Assembly: GCF_011397635.1 (NCBI RefSeq)
Contig: NC_064761.1
Location: 28,375,643 to 28,439,642 of the forward strand
Reading direction: 5' to 3'
DNA from: Epinephelus fuscoguttatus
Taxonomy: Eukaryota > Chordata > Actinopteri > Perciformes > Serranidae
DNA: 64,000 nt
Position 1 is the stretch's first letter. Every line of letters begins with the position of its first letter. Below, piece after piece: positions 24,601-35,300 of this stretch. A program made the translations under genes and the position numbers. The notes beneath the pieces are model-generated. The model had not been told where the DNA came from. It saw only the letters and a list, made by a program, of their open reading frames with translations, and ran no database searches.

Positions 24601-27600
24601 ACAGACTGAAAAAGCTCAACAATTGTTGGATGGATTGCGATTAAATGTTAGACAGACATTCGTGGTTCCCAGCGGATGAATCCTCATGACATTGATGATC
24701 CCCTGACTTTTCCTTTAGCGCCACCAGTAGGTCAGATTTCCCACTTACACTGTGACATTTCAGTATCTACTAGACTAGAATTGCCATGACATTTGGCAAA
24801 CACATTCATATCCCTGTTAAAATGAACTATTACAACTTTGGTGGTTAGAGTTATGCAAAAGGCTCCACCACCTCTCCTACACAGACTTTGTGGGGATTTT
24901 GCGTGTCTTTGTAGTCATTATGCATTTTTTTTGTGGGTTTATGTCTCCTTGCGGTTGTTTTGTGCCTCTTTGTAGTCATTTTGTGTCTTGTTGAATTGTG
25001 TCGATTTGAGGCAATTTTGTGTCTCTTCAAGGTGACTTTTTCTGTCTTCTTGAGGTAGTTTTGTGTCACTTATCGGTAATTCTGTGTCCTTTTTGGTCAC
25101 TGCATGTGTCTTTGTGGTCATTTTGCGTGTCTTTGAGGTTACTTTGTATCTTATTTGCTCTTTGAATTCATATTGTGCACACTTGTGGTTGTCTTGTGCC
25201 TCTGTAGTCATTTTGTCACTCCTTGTAGTTGTTTTGTGTCAATTTTAGGCAATATTTGTGTCTCTTTAGGGTAATTTTGTGTGATTTTTGGTAGTTTTGT
25301 GTGTCTTTGTAGTCCTCTTGTGTCTCTTTAAGGTCATTTTGAGTCATTTTGGGTTGTTTTTTTGTCTCTTTGTAGTCTTTATGCGTCTATTTGAGGTTAT
25401 ATTGTGTGTTTTTTGGTTGTTTTGTGTCTCTTTGAGGTAATTTTGTGACACTTTTAGTTAATTTTGTGTCCTTTTTGGTAATTTCATGTGTCTTTGTAGT
25501 CATTTTGTGTGTCCTTGTGGTTGTTTTGTGTCTCTGGGGTCATTTTGTGTTTCTTTGAGGTCATTTTATGTCTGTTTTAGGTAATTTTATGTCTCTTTGT
25601 CGTCATTTTGTGTGTTTTGTGGTTATGTGTCTGTGTCTGGTCTGTACATGTTAATTTGAATTACATTTTGCATGTGAAGGCCAAGAGGTTTCCTGACACT
25701 TTGGGCCCCTGGGTCTGTGCCCAGAAGGTCCGTTCAGTGATCCATTAATGATCTAGTGCCCTTATCAGGAGAAAGATTTTAATTTGTCCATCACTGTGGC
25801 TACATAACTTAAGTATTTCCCATCAGCCTCAGCTGCACTTTGTGTTAACTGATAATTAGCAAACATAGTAACTTTCTAAACTTAGATGGTGAGCACCGCA
25901 AACATCATACCTGCTAAACATCAGCACATTAGCATTGTCTTTATGAGACAGCACGCTGTTACCATTAAGCTGAAAGCACAGCTGTCCTGCTAGCATGGCT
26001 GCAGACTCTTAGTCGTGTTTATAACTATTATGCATTAAAATTAGCATAAAAGCAAGATTCAGAAGGACGTAACCTTAGTTTGTTCATCTGTAGTTTTATC
26101 TCGACCTAATCAGCATCATCAGCTAGCTGTAATGAGACAGACTGTGCGGTCCATCCACACACACACACTCACAGCAAGGCTGGCCTGATGCAGGACTCAC
26201 AGACAAACAGCCAGATGGGATGTAAATATAGACTCTGGAGTCGTGTGGAGAGCATTGCCATCAGCCTGCCGGGTGAAGAATGAAGTCCTGTGCAGACTCC
26301 CTAACATGCAAAAACACACCCTCAAAGGCCAAGGTGACAGACTCGCTACAGAGGGGCTTTCTTGCATACTTACTGGCCTTACTTACCAGGTATACCCTTC
26401 TCTGTGTGTTTGTGTGTGTGTGTGTGTGTCTGTGTGTGATGCTTGAGGTATGACAAACTACAGAGCCAAAAGTTGACGCCCAGACACCCTGTTCAAACCC
26501 AGGATGGATGGTTCACAAGTTAACAGGCTTTGAGCAATAGATTTCCACCTTTATTGCAACCAGGATTTATGTAGCCCGGGCCATTTTTTGATCATTACGA
26601 GAAATTGGAAAATAGAAATAAAAATGACCGCATCTCCATCTTTTTTTAAAAATCTTTTTTTGTATGCCAGTTGTTTCAATCACAGGTTTGTGACAGATAA
26701 ATAGTCTAGCGGATGACAGGCCGTATCTGAGTATCAACAAGGTAATGACAGGGGAAAGTGACAGATTATGTCTCTGTGTTGCTCCATCATGCTCCAGCCT
26801 GGTGAAGAATGGAGGTAGCTAAACATCAATGATTCAAGAAAAAAAAAAGAAAAAAATCCTTTATGTTTCTGTTTGTGTTTGGATCTATATAAACAGTATG
26901 AATGTACATCCTGTATAGACGGAGGATGATGGAATAAGGACGATGGACATATGTCTAAAAGGGTGGATAGCTGATATTGATGTTGTTTTTCAGCCTCAGT
27001 GACGAGATGAAATGTACTTCTGTTAGCGACATTGTTCTTATTCATCTGTATTTACTATATCCTTACTCTTGGTGATTGGGAACATTGTTGGCATTCTGCG
27101 TTTCTCTACTTGTTCATTATCTGAACCTGATTGTCATCATTACTTGCTCTGCTAGCCTAATGATCACAGGCTTAGCAACAGCACTCGTAGATGCTCAGCT
27201 GTTTTATAAAAGCAGTAGATGTTATTGATATTGTCCCTAATGTAGAGAGGGACAATTGGGCAGAGGGATGATGTGTGAGCTCACCCCTGAATTTAAATAA
27301 GGCCTCAGTGTATAAGTAATTGTTTTTCTGTGATTCATCCTGGCCTCGTGCATTTGGCTGACATTAGCGAAATGCAGTTGATTTAACCTCCGTTAATTCA
27401 GAACACAATGTGTTAGTACCTTGAGGATTTACACTGCTCATTTCTCCAGATGCTAGTCCCTAGTTATTTACTGTTGTGCACTGGGTGTGTTGGTGACAGA
27501 GTGGATGATTATAGGGTTTTTTATTTAAAATATGATATCTTAAACTTGTCCAGAATCTAAGTGAAGATAAAGTGGCTTGAATGTGTCATGCAAAAAATAT

Positions 27601-29884
27601 ATTATTCATGTTTAAATTTATGTATGAGTGAAATCTCCATTTATTTTTCACTCTTCTTTTAGTTGTTGAAAACTTCTTTTGAGAATGTTTGGCTCTATCT
27701 AGGACAGCGGGCCTTGAATGAACTTTATCTGTCACAGACGCATCAGAGTCCTTATAACCAGGTGTGCTTGTATTTTTCCAGTTCCTTAGTATTATCTTAG
27801 CTGCATTAAGGAAGCTTGCAAGAGCCAGTCTGACTCTTACTCTTTTGTAAGTCCCATTGTTAGAACAGATTTGTCTCCAAGAAGGCAAAAACGTGGCGTA
27901 CTTGGCAGCGGCTGTTCCAGCCTCTTCTGGATGCCCCAACCGCTCAGGTCCAAAATGGGGAAACCAGTGCACAGTCCCAGGTGCATCAGAACGCTCTTTA
28001 TTTTTTCTTTTATCATTCCCAAATGAAATCAATCCATAGACCTTTTTTACAACAAACATTTTGACTTTGTCATAGCAGTAAATGTACAGGTGGAACTAAC
28101 AATGGGCCCATTCCAGCAGATACTATTGCAACACAATGCATCAATGTTTGACCAATCAAAATTTCTGCTGTTAAAAGTTATCTTCTACTGACAGTAAAAC
28201 AGTATTAACTGTTTGGGTTTTTTTGCCATTTGGGGACATATTATTACCTTATAGAGCTGTTATCTTGAAAATGTTAGCAAACAGTTGCCTATTTACATGG
28301 AAAACACACAGCAACATAAGCACATATTCATTCTTAGTCATGTTTCTGGCCATCTGATTAATATTCTCTCTGATTATAACTCTCTGATTCCTGAGGGAAA
28401 TACCTGGCTCTGTAGCTGCCAGATGTTCTACTACACTGTTATACATAGCTGTACCTGCTAACATCTGGCTTGTGTATTTAATAGGAAAAGTTACAACTGG
28501 CATTCATTCCAAGGACAAATGACTTTGCAGTAGTGACGGGTATTTATCGGCTCCACCTCGGCTTTGATTGGCAGTGATGGAAATATGACCTCTTGGTGGA
28601 CGGCATAATTTTCTGGCACGATGCAATGACACGCTGCCACCAAATACTGTCCATCTCCGTAAGAGCAGCTCTTGAACATCGTTCCAAATTAGTCTGCACT
28701 GCACTTGAAAAAAAGACTGAATGATAAGAGTTAAAAAAAAACAAACAAAATAACCACTGTAACATTTTCACTGGCCCTCATGCTGCTTTCTTCTGTTTAC
28801 TAACCCAGTTTGTGTTTTCCAGCACATTTGTGATGCTGAATGTGACACACCGGTAAAAAGAAAGCAAAACAAAGAAGCATATTTGTCTACTGGCACTTTA
28901 TCTTATTTTTCATTTGATAGGGACGATGCAATTTCACATAGTTCTAGTACAGAGTATGGGACTGATGTGTTGCACAGAGAGTCTATAGCTATTGCTAATT
29001 TTCAACTCGTGTCCCTAGTTGGGCTTTTACATGTAGACCTAAAATGTTATTAAAAATATACAGTTTAAAACATCATACAACCACAATACATTGATGAATC
29101 TATGGGGAAGGAATCTATCTATTGAATTTATTGTCTAAATTTAGCAGGATATCCTGTGTTTAAAAAAACCCACATATATGCACTGAGTTAGCTACTCTCT
29201 AACTTTATGTGCCTGCTGTTTAGTGCTGTGAAGAAAGTGAGAGCGATGAGAGTAAACTGAACAGTAAAGATACGCACTGTAAAACTAAAACAATGAGCTG
29301 AAAGATGCTAAAATGCTCTATTAAATGGAGAGACACCGCAAAGTCTGGTGATATTTTCCTGTGCAGCTTTAAGTTTAATTCCATGATGCTGTGCAGTGGC
29401 TCTGCACCAATCCAAAGAGGTCACCATGCAGTTTGGGATTCACTGATCTAGGAAGTGTTTTAAGCGATGTTCTTCCAAAGACGATTAGCTTTAACTCCCT
29501 GTCCTCAGACACCAAACTGGGCAGGAACGTGGCTCGAACTTTCCTGGATTACTACAAACTCAACAACTTTATCAAGGACAACAGACCGACTCACATTCAA
29601 AGGTGAAGCAGTGTGGCATTATGAAGAGATAAATAAACAGGAACTTTAATCAATTATCCAAATATGACTTTCATTTTGCATGTTGTTGATACTCAAGCAA
29701 ATGAATGTTATTTTTGTTTTGCTGTTCCCTGAACTGTACCCCACCGTTTCACTCATACTGATATGTTTTTGTCTCCAGCTCTGAGGTGATGTCCCAGACA
29801 GGCGACGGCAACAGAAAGGGCAACGGTGTTGGCAGAGACGCGGCAGACAGAGAGAGGGAGAAGAGCCAGGGTGTCAGGCACTAG
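12488..29884 (+). CDS. agbl4: agbl4 (cytosolic carboxypeptidase 6), last four coding exons
   Basis: Four exons (12488-12640, 17405-17567, 29509-29602, 29779-29884) join into 171 residues plus stop with all phases consistent. The product belongs to the M14 metallocarboxypeptidase subfamily of cytosolic carboxypeptidases, which remove glutamates from tubulin and other polyglutamylated proteins. Exon 1 here has DVHAHSTMLNGFMYG, whose first His is expected to be the third zinc ligand. Exon 2 has FNRDVVKAGTGRRFLGG and then YTLEVSFYSY, whose Glu is expected to be the catalytic base. The reading KLGRNVARTFLDYY follows. These match CCP6 (AGBL4) better than other family members. The N-terminal domain and the HxxE zinc motif must lie left of the window. 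The C-terminal tail is short and basic, with Gly and Arg, and differs from the mammalian tail I recall. Confidence 0.9.
12641..14075. other. agbl4 intron, no gene seen
   Basis: Unremarkable intron sequence with a CA-rich patch near 13465-13492 and no recognisable exon or intact element. Confidence 0.35.
14076..14505 (+). mobile_element. Tc1-like transposon remnant with internal deletion
   Basis: The left end (cactta, then ctggccactttattaggtac) is the terminus of a very common fish Tc1-like element. At about 14220 the 5' region ending in gaatgcggaagaaa jumps straight into the middle of the transposase gene (gaccacaccaggtgccactc), so several hundred bases are deleted. The remaining frame (14233-14445) keeps W-x-D-E-S-G-F-like transposase residues, but the element stops abruptly near 14505 without a right end. 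Inactive. Confidence 0.75.
14506..15980. other. agbl4 intron, no gene seen
   Basis: Only a short CAG/GCA trinucleotide run at about 15352-15373 stands out. A 131-codon + strand frame crossing it has no family resemblance. Confidence 0.35.
15352..15373. repeat. (GCA)n trinucleotide run
   Basis: Seven GCA units in intron DNA. Confidence 0.85.
15981..16718. mobile_element. TTAAAGGG-ended palindromic MITE, copy 2
   Basis: It begins TTAAAGGGACAGTTCAC and ends ggcctgtccctttaa. The two halves are imperfect inverted copies: the ggagatatcagctgtagagatg block at about 16083-16104 recurs in reverse orientation near 16585-16615. At 738 bp it shows the undisturbed size of the family seen at 10264-11701. 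It has no coding capacity. Confidence 0.8.
16719..17404. other. agbl4 intron, no gene seen
   Basis: Intron sequence ending in the T-rich tract and CAG acceptor of the next agbl4 exon. Confidence 0.4.
17405..17567 (+). CDS. agbl4: agbl4 coding exon: catalytic glutamate region
   Basis: 163 bp. Acceptor tttatttctccag. It encodes SNTSFNRDVVKAGTGRR through TLEVSFYSY to VPYTEET plus one base. I place the donor at gtatcc (17568): the leftover T joins the next exon's AC to give Tyr and preserves the family sequence E-E-x-Y-x-K-L-G-R. An alternative GT two bases earlier breaks the frame. Confidence 0.9.
17691..17712. repeat. (CA)n microsatellite
   Basis: About 11 CA units, 125 bp downstream of an agbl4 exon. 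Confidence 0.9.
19533..19574. repeat. (GT)n microsatellite
   Basis: A GT run interrupted once by an A. Confidence 0.9.
20588..20614. repeat. (CA)n microsatellite
   Basis: A CA run preceded by a short aagcgagcgagcgc stretch. Confidence 0.9.
21490..21931. mobile_element. GTTGTGTTCATAC-ended MITE
   Basis: Perfect 13-bp terminal inverted repeats (GTTGTGTTCATAC at 21490, GTATGAACACAAC ending at 21931) bound a 442-bp element. Internal features such as ttgcgcatca, gaacttccgtcggtacatcc and cgcgaaatcccacctcttgc mark a family common in fish. It has no coding capacity. Confidence 0.7.
21932..22610. other. agbl4 intron, no gene seen
   Basis: AT-rich intron sequence with no recognisable exon. Confidence 0.3.
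22731..24540. other. agbl4 intron, possible conserved non-coding DNA
   Basis: No exon is seen. 23290-23770 is of balanced composition, lacks repeat signatures, and contains TAATTA-like and CATTGATTAG words of the type seen in developmental enhancers. This is a weak, composition-based impression. Confidence 0.3.
24541..24866. repeat. Dispersed fish repeat, left part
   Basis: Contains caattgttggatggattg, gatcccctgacttttcctttagcgccacc and gacatttggca, matching the copy at 40290-40870. It is separated from its continuation at about 25735 by a minisatellite. Confidence 0.55.
24867..25640. repeat. Minisatellite, TTTTGTGTCTCTTTGAGGTAA-type units
   Basis: More than 25 imperfect units of roughly 22-26 bp read ttttgtgtctctttg followed by aggtaa, tagtcat, tggttgt or similar. 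The changing 6-8 base suffixes suggest two or three alternating unit types. The AAAC-rich minus-strand frames here are repeat translation and not proteins. The array sits within a dispersed repeat. Confidence 0.85.
25735..26015. repeat. Dispersed fish repeat, right part
   Basis: This continues the family of 24541-24866: cccatcagcctcagctgcactttgtg, followed by tgataattagcaaacatag and by catcagcacattagcattg. The equivalent words occur at 40610-40770 in the uninterrupted copy. Confidence 0.55.
26016..27585. other. agbl4 intron, no gene seen
   Basis: A GT run lies at about 26404-26436 and AT-rich DNA elsewhere; no exon is recognised. Confidence 0.35.
27586..28059 (-). pseudogene. L1-like LINE ORF2 C-terminal remnant
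   Basis: A minus-strand open frame of 157 codons includes FLNAAKIILRNWKNTSTPGY. This resembles the region near the C-terminus of L1-type ORF2 proteins in fish, where a (L/I)-x-x-(R/H)-W-K-x-x-x-x-P pattern is usual. Upstream on the same strand a second phase (28022-27837) reads CLLGDKSVLTMGLTKE, which would normally precede it, so a frameshift separates the two. Reverse transcriptase and endonuclease domains are missing. It is a remnant, and the family assignment is tentative. Confidence 0.45.
28060..29508. other. agbl4 intron, no gene seen
   Basis: AT-rich intron; no exon or intact mobile element recognised. Confidence 0.35.
29509..29602 (+). CDS. agbl4: agbl4 coding exon: KLGRNVARTFLDYY
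   Basis: 94 bp. Acceptor ccctgtcctcag, donor gtgaag. Completes the split Tyr codon, then encodes TKLGRNVARTFLDYYKLNNF and ends with two bases of a Ser codon. Strong match to CCP6. Confidence 0.9.
29779..29884 (+). CDS. agbl4: agbl4 last coding exon
   Basis: Acceptor gttttt, then gtctccag. Encodes a 34-residue polar tail, SEVMSQTGDGNRKGNG and onward, ending GVRH and TAG. The tail is Gly/Arg/Asp-rich with no domain. It is less certain than the other exons because this part of the protein is poorly conserved, but frame and splice signals fit. Confidence 0.7.
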
Positions 29885-30230
29885 ACAAACAGACAGACGG
29901 ACAGACGGACACAGACTGAGCATGTATAAAATGCGGAGCACCGTAGCAGGAGGATCCTTCACACTTCATTGCCTTTAGAAGCTCCACATCTCCCTGGCTA
30001 TAAAGACTCATTTTCACAGATTTGTAACAGTGGGATGACTGGTACTTGCAGGACTAAAATCAGAACAAGTTTCCTCTTGGGTTATTTAGTGAGTATAAAG
30101 TGTGGACGATTGAATGGCGACAGACTGGCGGTTATACCCATCTCAAGTCCATCTGAGGCCTTCATTCAGCACCTCCGTTTTGTTGTTTATTCAATGTTGT
30201 TGTAAATAAACGCATGCTGCCCTGTGGTTA
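29885..30230 (+). other. agbl4: agbl4 3' UTR
   Basis: Non-coding sequence after the stop. AATAAA at 30205-30210 is a standard polyadenylation signal about 320 bp past the stop. Confidence 0.6.
30205..30210 (+). terminator. Polyadenylation signal AATAAA (agbl4)
   Basis: Canonical hexamer within TGTAAATAAACGC, on the agbl4 strand. It is followed by a T-rich region about 30 bp downstream. Confidence 0.65.
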
Positions 30231-30487
30231 ATGACTTATTTTATGACTATGGTGTTATTATCTCTGTTGGTATTATAATTAGTCATTAAACACTTAATCA
30301 TTTAATCACTTGTTGCTCCCTAATCTCAATACTGATAACACTAATAATTGACTTCATATAAATGAGACAGAGAGTATATGAAGAACATTTTGATTTCTTT
30401 AGCTGTATTGTTGTGCTGTTTGCATGTATAGAGCTCTGCTTGATCATACAGGCTTCAGCTCTATTCATGGTATCGACAAAGCATTTA

Positions 30488-31520
30488 TTAAAGGTCTAGT
30501 CTGTAGGATTCATAGGATTTAGGGGGATATACAGGCAGAAATGGAAAATATAATGTAGCTGCTCCAGAGCAGGTTAACTTAGAGTATCACAGCCTGTCAG
30601 CACTCAGACCTCTGATCAATCAGATCACTGAAGAAAAAAGTATCCTGACATGGACAAAAGCCCAGAGTCTCAGGTAAAAAAGAGGAACCTAATGTTACAG
30701 GTCAGTAAAATCTCTTTATTGTTCCAGGGCTCTGTTTCCACTGGTTTTTTAAACAGAGCTCCTAACAATTGGAGAGATCATTTACAATACTTAGCACGTG
30801 ATTTTAGCAGGATTTGCAAAGTTTACTTTAGTAAAGTACTTAAGAACTAGGATAAAACAGATAATATTTTTTTTGGTAAAATAATTCACACACTGTGATT
30901 TGGCCCCTGTTATTATAAATGCAACATTTCAGTCAGATCGACTTATCAGTCATTAACTTGGCTATTTTTCAGCTTCAGTAGCAGAAACAATCAGGCATCA
31001 CTTTGAAGAGTTTTATGTGACATATTCATTACCATCCAACTAAACAGCAAAACATACTCTACACTAATGTGACATATGGCCAAGTGATACCTACAAGTAA
31101 TGTAAGTCTCGACTGACGGTGAATTTTTGGATAGTATTTTTAATGTTTCTACATTTTCCTTTATAGGATCACAGATTATCGTTTACATCCCACTGCACTG
31201 ACATTTTACTGTCTTGCAATCCCAGACACTTAAGGTACTGTTTCATCTCATATGATATGAAGCAGCCTATTCATTTCTGGTGATGTCGTTCGTAATTAAG
31301 TCCCCCACTGCACTCGAGAATCGACTGAACTAGTTGATAACCAGCTTTGTAGTACCAGTTATCCAGATGGCCAGTGTTAGAGTTCGTCAAACCAGATAAT
31401 GAAAAAATATCCGGGGTAAGTTGAACTGGCTTTGTAGTACGGGCTTCAGGGCCTTATCCACGCCATGTTTCTACAGTAGCCCAGAATAAACAAACCAAAC
31501 ACTGGCTCTAGATAGGGCCA
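30488..31520 (+). mobile_element. TTAAAGGTC-ended MITE, interrupted and decayed copy
   Basis: The left end (ttaaaggtctagtctgtagg, then atttagggggatatacaggcagaaatgg) and an internal block (cgccatgtttctacagtagcccag and caaaccaaacactggctc at about 31463-31518) belong to one abundant fish MITE. About 850 bp of unrelated sequence separates them. The right end was not identified. Confidence 0.5.
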
Positions 31521-31529
31521 TTCACATTA

Positions 31530-32150
31530 TGGTCACTGTTATTAGCAGTCCCTCTGTGTCAAGCCGAACAGCATACAAAAAAGACAGGTTTTTATCGTGA
31601 AGTGACTTTATTATGTGTTTTCACTGGTTTAAATCCCTAGGTGTGTTTGTTTTGGAGATATAGAGACCTGTGTGGATAATTCAGTTCCTGGTTAAAACCT
31701 CCTGAACGTCTGGATCTTAAGTCACAAGGGAATAAAGGTGAGCACACATTAAATTATTAGAGGAAAAGGGTAAGCACACGTTTGCAGGTGCTGGACTAGC
31801 AACCCATCTCTAATATGCTAAACAGCATTGGAGAAACACTGATTTGGAAGAGACCTCTTGGAATAATTTGGCTTCCGGTAAAAATTTGAAGGAATCTTGA
31901 TTGGGAGAAGTTTCAGCTGGTTGCAGTCTGAAATCTTCACTGGATGCCATTAAATGCCTTTAGATTTTACACACTGTTCTTTTAAATGACTTTTTTTCAC
32001 ATTTACCTGTGGATTGCACATTGCTGAATATCTAATGCATACAGGTTTGATCTATTGTTTAAATGGTGGTTTGCTTTGTTTTTTTGTGTGAAGTCAAACA
32101 TGTCTGTGTTTGTGTTTGAGTGTGCAGAGAGGGAGGTTCTGATTTGTCAC
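31530..32150. other. agbl4-spata6 intergenic sequence
   Basis: No exon or known element recognised. It leads into the spata6 promoter region. Confidence 0.35.
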
Positions 32151-32232
32151 TTCTTGGTCACGTGACTGTACATCCGCTCTGTGACTGTTGCTGTCTGGCA
32201 GCTATGACAACGAAGCTCAAAAGTTTGTATGA
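32150..32232 (+). promoter_or_regulatory. spata6: Putative spata6 promoter and 5' UTR
   Basis: The 80 bp before the start codon have no TATA box. GGTCACGTGAC at 32156-32166 contains the 10-bp palindrome GTCACGTGAC, a strong E-box of the USF/CLEAR type. The transcription start cannot be set from sequence. Confidence 0.4.
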
Positions 32233-32316
32233 ATGGCTTCAGTGAAGAAGAAGCTGTCCTCCTCTAAAGTGCACCAAAAGTCTCTGAAATGTACCGTATA
32301 CTTGGACATTCAGACA
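32233..32316 (+). CDS. spata6: spata6 coding exon 1
   Basis: 28 codons, M-A-S-V-K-K-K through [11 protein letters not shown]; donor gtaagt; ends in phase 0. Confidence 0.9.
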
Positions 32317-35300
32317 GTAAGTTCATCCTGACGCTGCTCCTTCGCTACTAAACTCAGAAAGCGACCTGGTGCTGTGCGGTAGTTGACGTACGTTAAGCTA
32401 GCTAGCGAGTTTACATCCTCTTCCCTTATCGTTCCCTATTAGCTAACAAGCTAACTAACTAACGTTATCTAGCTAACGGCTGTAACTGAACATGTAACGT
32501 GAAATGTGTTTAAATGTCGTAGTATGACTACCTTACTGATTTAGCTCACCAGAAATGTTGCCTAAATCCTCCTGAACATTATGACTGTCATAGACCATGC
32601 TGTGATTTAGTAGCTTCCGTTGTCGCTTGTTTACTAAATAATTAATTTAAAACTAGCTAAATTTTAGCTAACGTTAGCATTCAGTTTAAATCACTGCTTA
32701 ACGCAGAATGATACCTGAACATAAAAAGTTCCCCTTGCTTTCTATGGCTGACATCATTGGTTCATAATGTTGAGGACTAAATCAACCTATTTAACTAGTC
32801 TTAATATTTTTTTTGCTGTTAAAAGAAATTATGTTTAGGCACATTCAAATTTCTCTTTTGCTTTGTTTTATTCCAGTCATTAACTAATGTGTTGCCTTTG
32901 AACATATGCTTTAAATATTGAGCCAGAAAGGTTAAATTGTCCTCAAAGCATATTTAAGTTACAGCCACTTTGAGCTCGCTGATTTTGAAATGTGTGACCT
33001 GGAAGTTGATTTGGTCTCATTTCCACCTTGTTTACCAAAAATAATTCTACATAAAGGTCCAGTGTGAAGGAGTAAGGGGGTATAGTGGTGGAAATGCAGT
33101 ATAATATTCATAATTAATTTTTCATTTGTGTCCCACTGAGCAAGCAACGTCTGTGGACATCCAAGTCTAGTTGATATCACGTCTGTGGACATGATATCAA
33201 CTAGACTTGGATGTCCACAGACGTTGCTTGCTCAGTGGGGTGTAATCACCTGAAACTAAGAATCATTGTGTATCCATTACCTTAGAATGAGCCACTTATG
33301 GGGCGTCGGTGGCTTAGTGGTAGAGCAAGCGCCCCATGTACAAGGCTGTTGCTGCAGCGGCCCGGGTTCGACTCCAGCCTGTGGCCCTTTGCTGCATGTC
33401 TCTCCCTCTCTCCCCCTTTCACACTTCACTGTCCTATCAATTAAAAGAAAAAATGCCCTTAAAAAATATCTAAAAAAAAAAAAAAAAAAAAAGAATGAGC
33501 CACTTACATCTACACATGGGGTCTTTCCCAAACCACCCCTTACCCTCTCCCTACCCACTTTCACACTGAGTGCCTTCCCAAGCCAACTAGTGAGTTATAA
33601 AACCCTCCGACAGCAAGTCTGCATCAATGCCGACTTCCTGACCATGTGCAACACTGTATTGTGTTTGTTATGGAAGATGCTCCATATAAATAAGGTTCTG
33701 CGACATTGTATTTACGATTAAATATATGCTTCTCTGTTTTCTAGAAAACAGTCGCGTTCATTTGATTGTAGTGCTGAATATTTACAACAGCTGTTACAAA
33801 ATCCAAGCAGCTTCTAAACATCAGGGAGAAAAGATAAAAGATATTCACAAAAAAAAGGAAAAGAAAAGAAAAGCTACCAAAGAAGCTGAGGAGTAAGTTG
33901 TATTTCTATTTATTTTTTATATGTATATCAGTATCAAGTTATTTCTTTTAATGAGAAAACTATAATATACAACAGTTAAAGTAAACAATAGCAGCACAGA
34001 TCAAATATAAGTGCTACAAATACATATGAAGAACATAAAATTTGGAGTCTTATTTTTCTCCATGGTTACGGAAAGTAGCGACAGTCCCCTTTTCTGCCTC
34101 AGAGAGGGAAGTTTGTCCCAAAGCTGCAGCTGTATTTATCCCCTACACCTTGATGGCGGAGTTTCATCTAGCTGTGAGGTGACCACAAACAGAATTACAG
34201 TCCACGGACTAGGAGTGGGTAGGGTCCGTTGTTGGAAAGGCCCATCGAGTGGGTCCTCTTTCACTGAGTTTCTACAGGAGCTCAGAACAGACAAATCAAA
34301 CACTGGCTCTGTATAGTGTAGTTGTCACGTTGGCCACGGTAGTTCTCCTTCATGCTTTGCACGCAGGAGTAGTTACAGTTGGTCGCAATATGCAACCTTA
34401 GCAGCTAGATGCCCCTAAATCCTACACACTGGAGCTTTAATTTGTATTGCAGGTTAAAAATACATGAATCTTTTAACTAAAAATTTTGTATTGAATCCTC
34501 TATTTCCTCAGATGATTGCACACCTTTGGTTTGCAAAGCTGATTTTTTTAAAAATAGATTTTGAAATTTTAAACATGTTGGATTGTAGTAGCACACTGAC
34601 GGACAGTCTCTTTTTGCCACAAGATAAGAAGAAACCTGCCAATAAAGGACACGTACAAGAACATAAGATTGCCTGACCTGTCACTGTAGTCGCCTCATTA
34701 CCTTGTTTGTGTGCAGGTCACATGTCCAGGAGTGCTCCTGTCCAAGAAAAACGATATCTACCTCAGTGTGCGTATCATGGGCCAGTACAGGAAGACTCCA
34801 TGTTTGCCACCTGTGTTCCCTTTACGCTTCCAACACAAAATGGTGTTTGCCAAGGTGAGAATAATAACTTACAGAAGCAAGAGCTGTCTCCATTACTTAG
34901 GCACAAGATGCAGAATCATCATATGTCTGTGGCTTCTTTTGTCAGATATAGCAACAGGGAGGACTAGTGCATATTTTTCCGATATCAGAAGAGATGCATG
35001 TCATGTCGTCATGTCACATCCCAGATCTTATGCTGGCTCCTATTAATACCTACTCATTGTACTTTTATCTACAAATGACAAAAGGGTCAATAAATCTCCA
35101 TCCTAGTTTTCTGACTTCTTTTCTTGCATACACTGCAGGCTCTGACTGGCTTATTTTTTTAAGTCGGAGAATTCATACCAACAACTCTCCAATTTGAACA
35201 TGACTGCCCCAACTCTTGATAAAAGAGGCCATCTTTTCCCTGGGGAGAATGGCAGAGTTAGATACCGGGCTGTCGGCCTCATCTTGTTATAAGTATTGAT

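Larger units (their letters stand above)
33052..33535 (+). mobile_element. TTAAAGGTC-family MITE hosting two insertions
   Basis: It begins taaaggtccagtgtgaagga and continues through taatattcataattaatt, then gtaatcacctgaaactaagaatcattgtg and ccttagaatgagcc, all words of the family seen at 30488, 34236, 37262 and 53390. A hairpin element (33132-33239) and a SINE (33299-33491) lie inside it, each with target duplications. The right end is unclear. Confidence 0.6.

Noticed and set aside
1..29884. A bend5 gene nested in agbl4, as in mammals
   Set aside because: No BEN-domain exon could be recognised on the minus strand in this part of agbl4; it may lie left of the window.
33299..33375. tRNA gene
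   Set aside because: A and B boxes are present, but the acceptor stem does not close and the sequence continues into a SINE body and A tail with target duplications.
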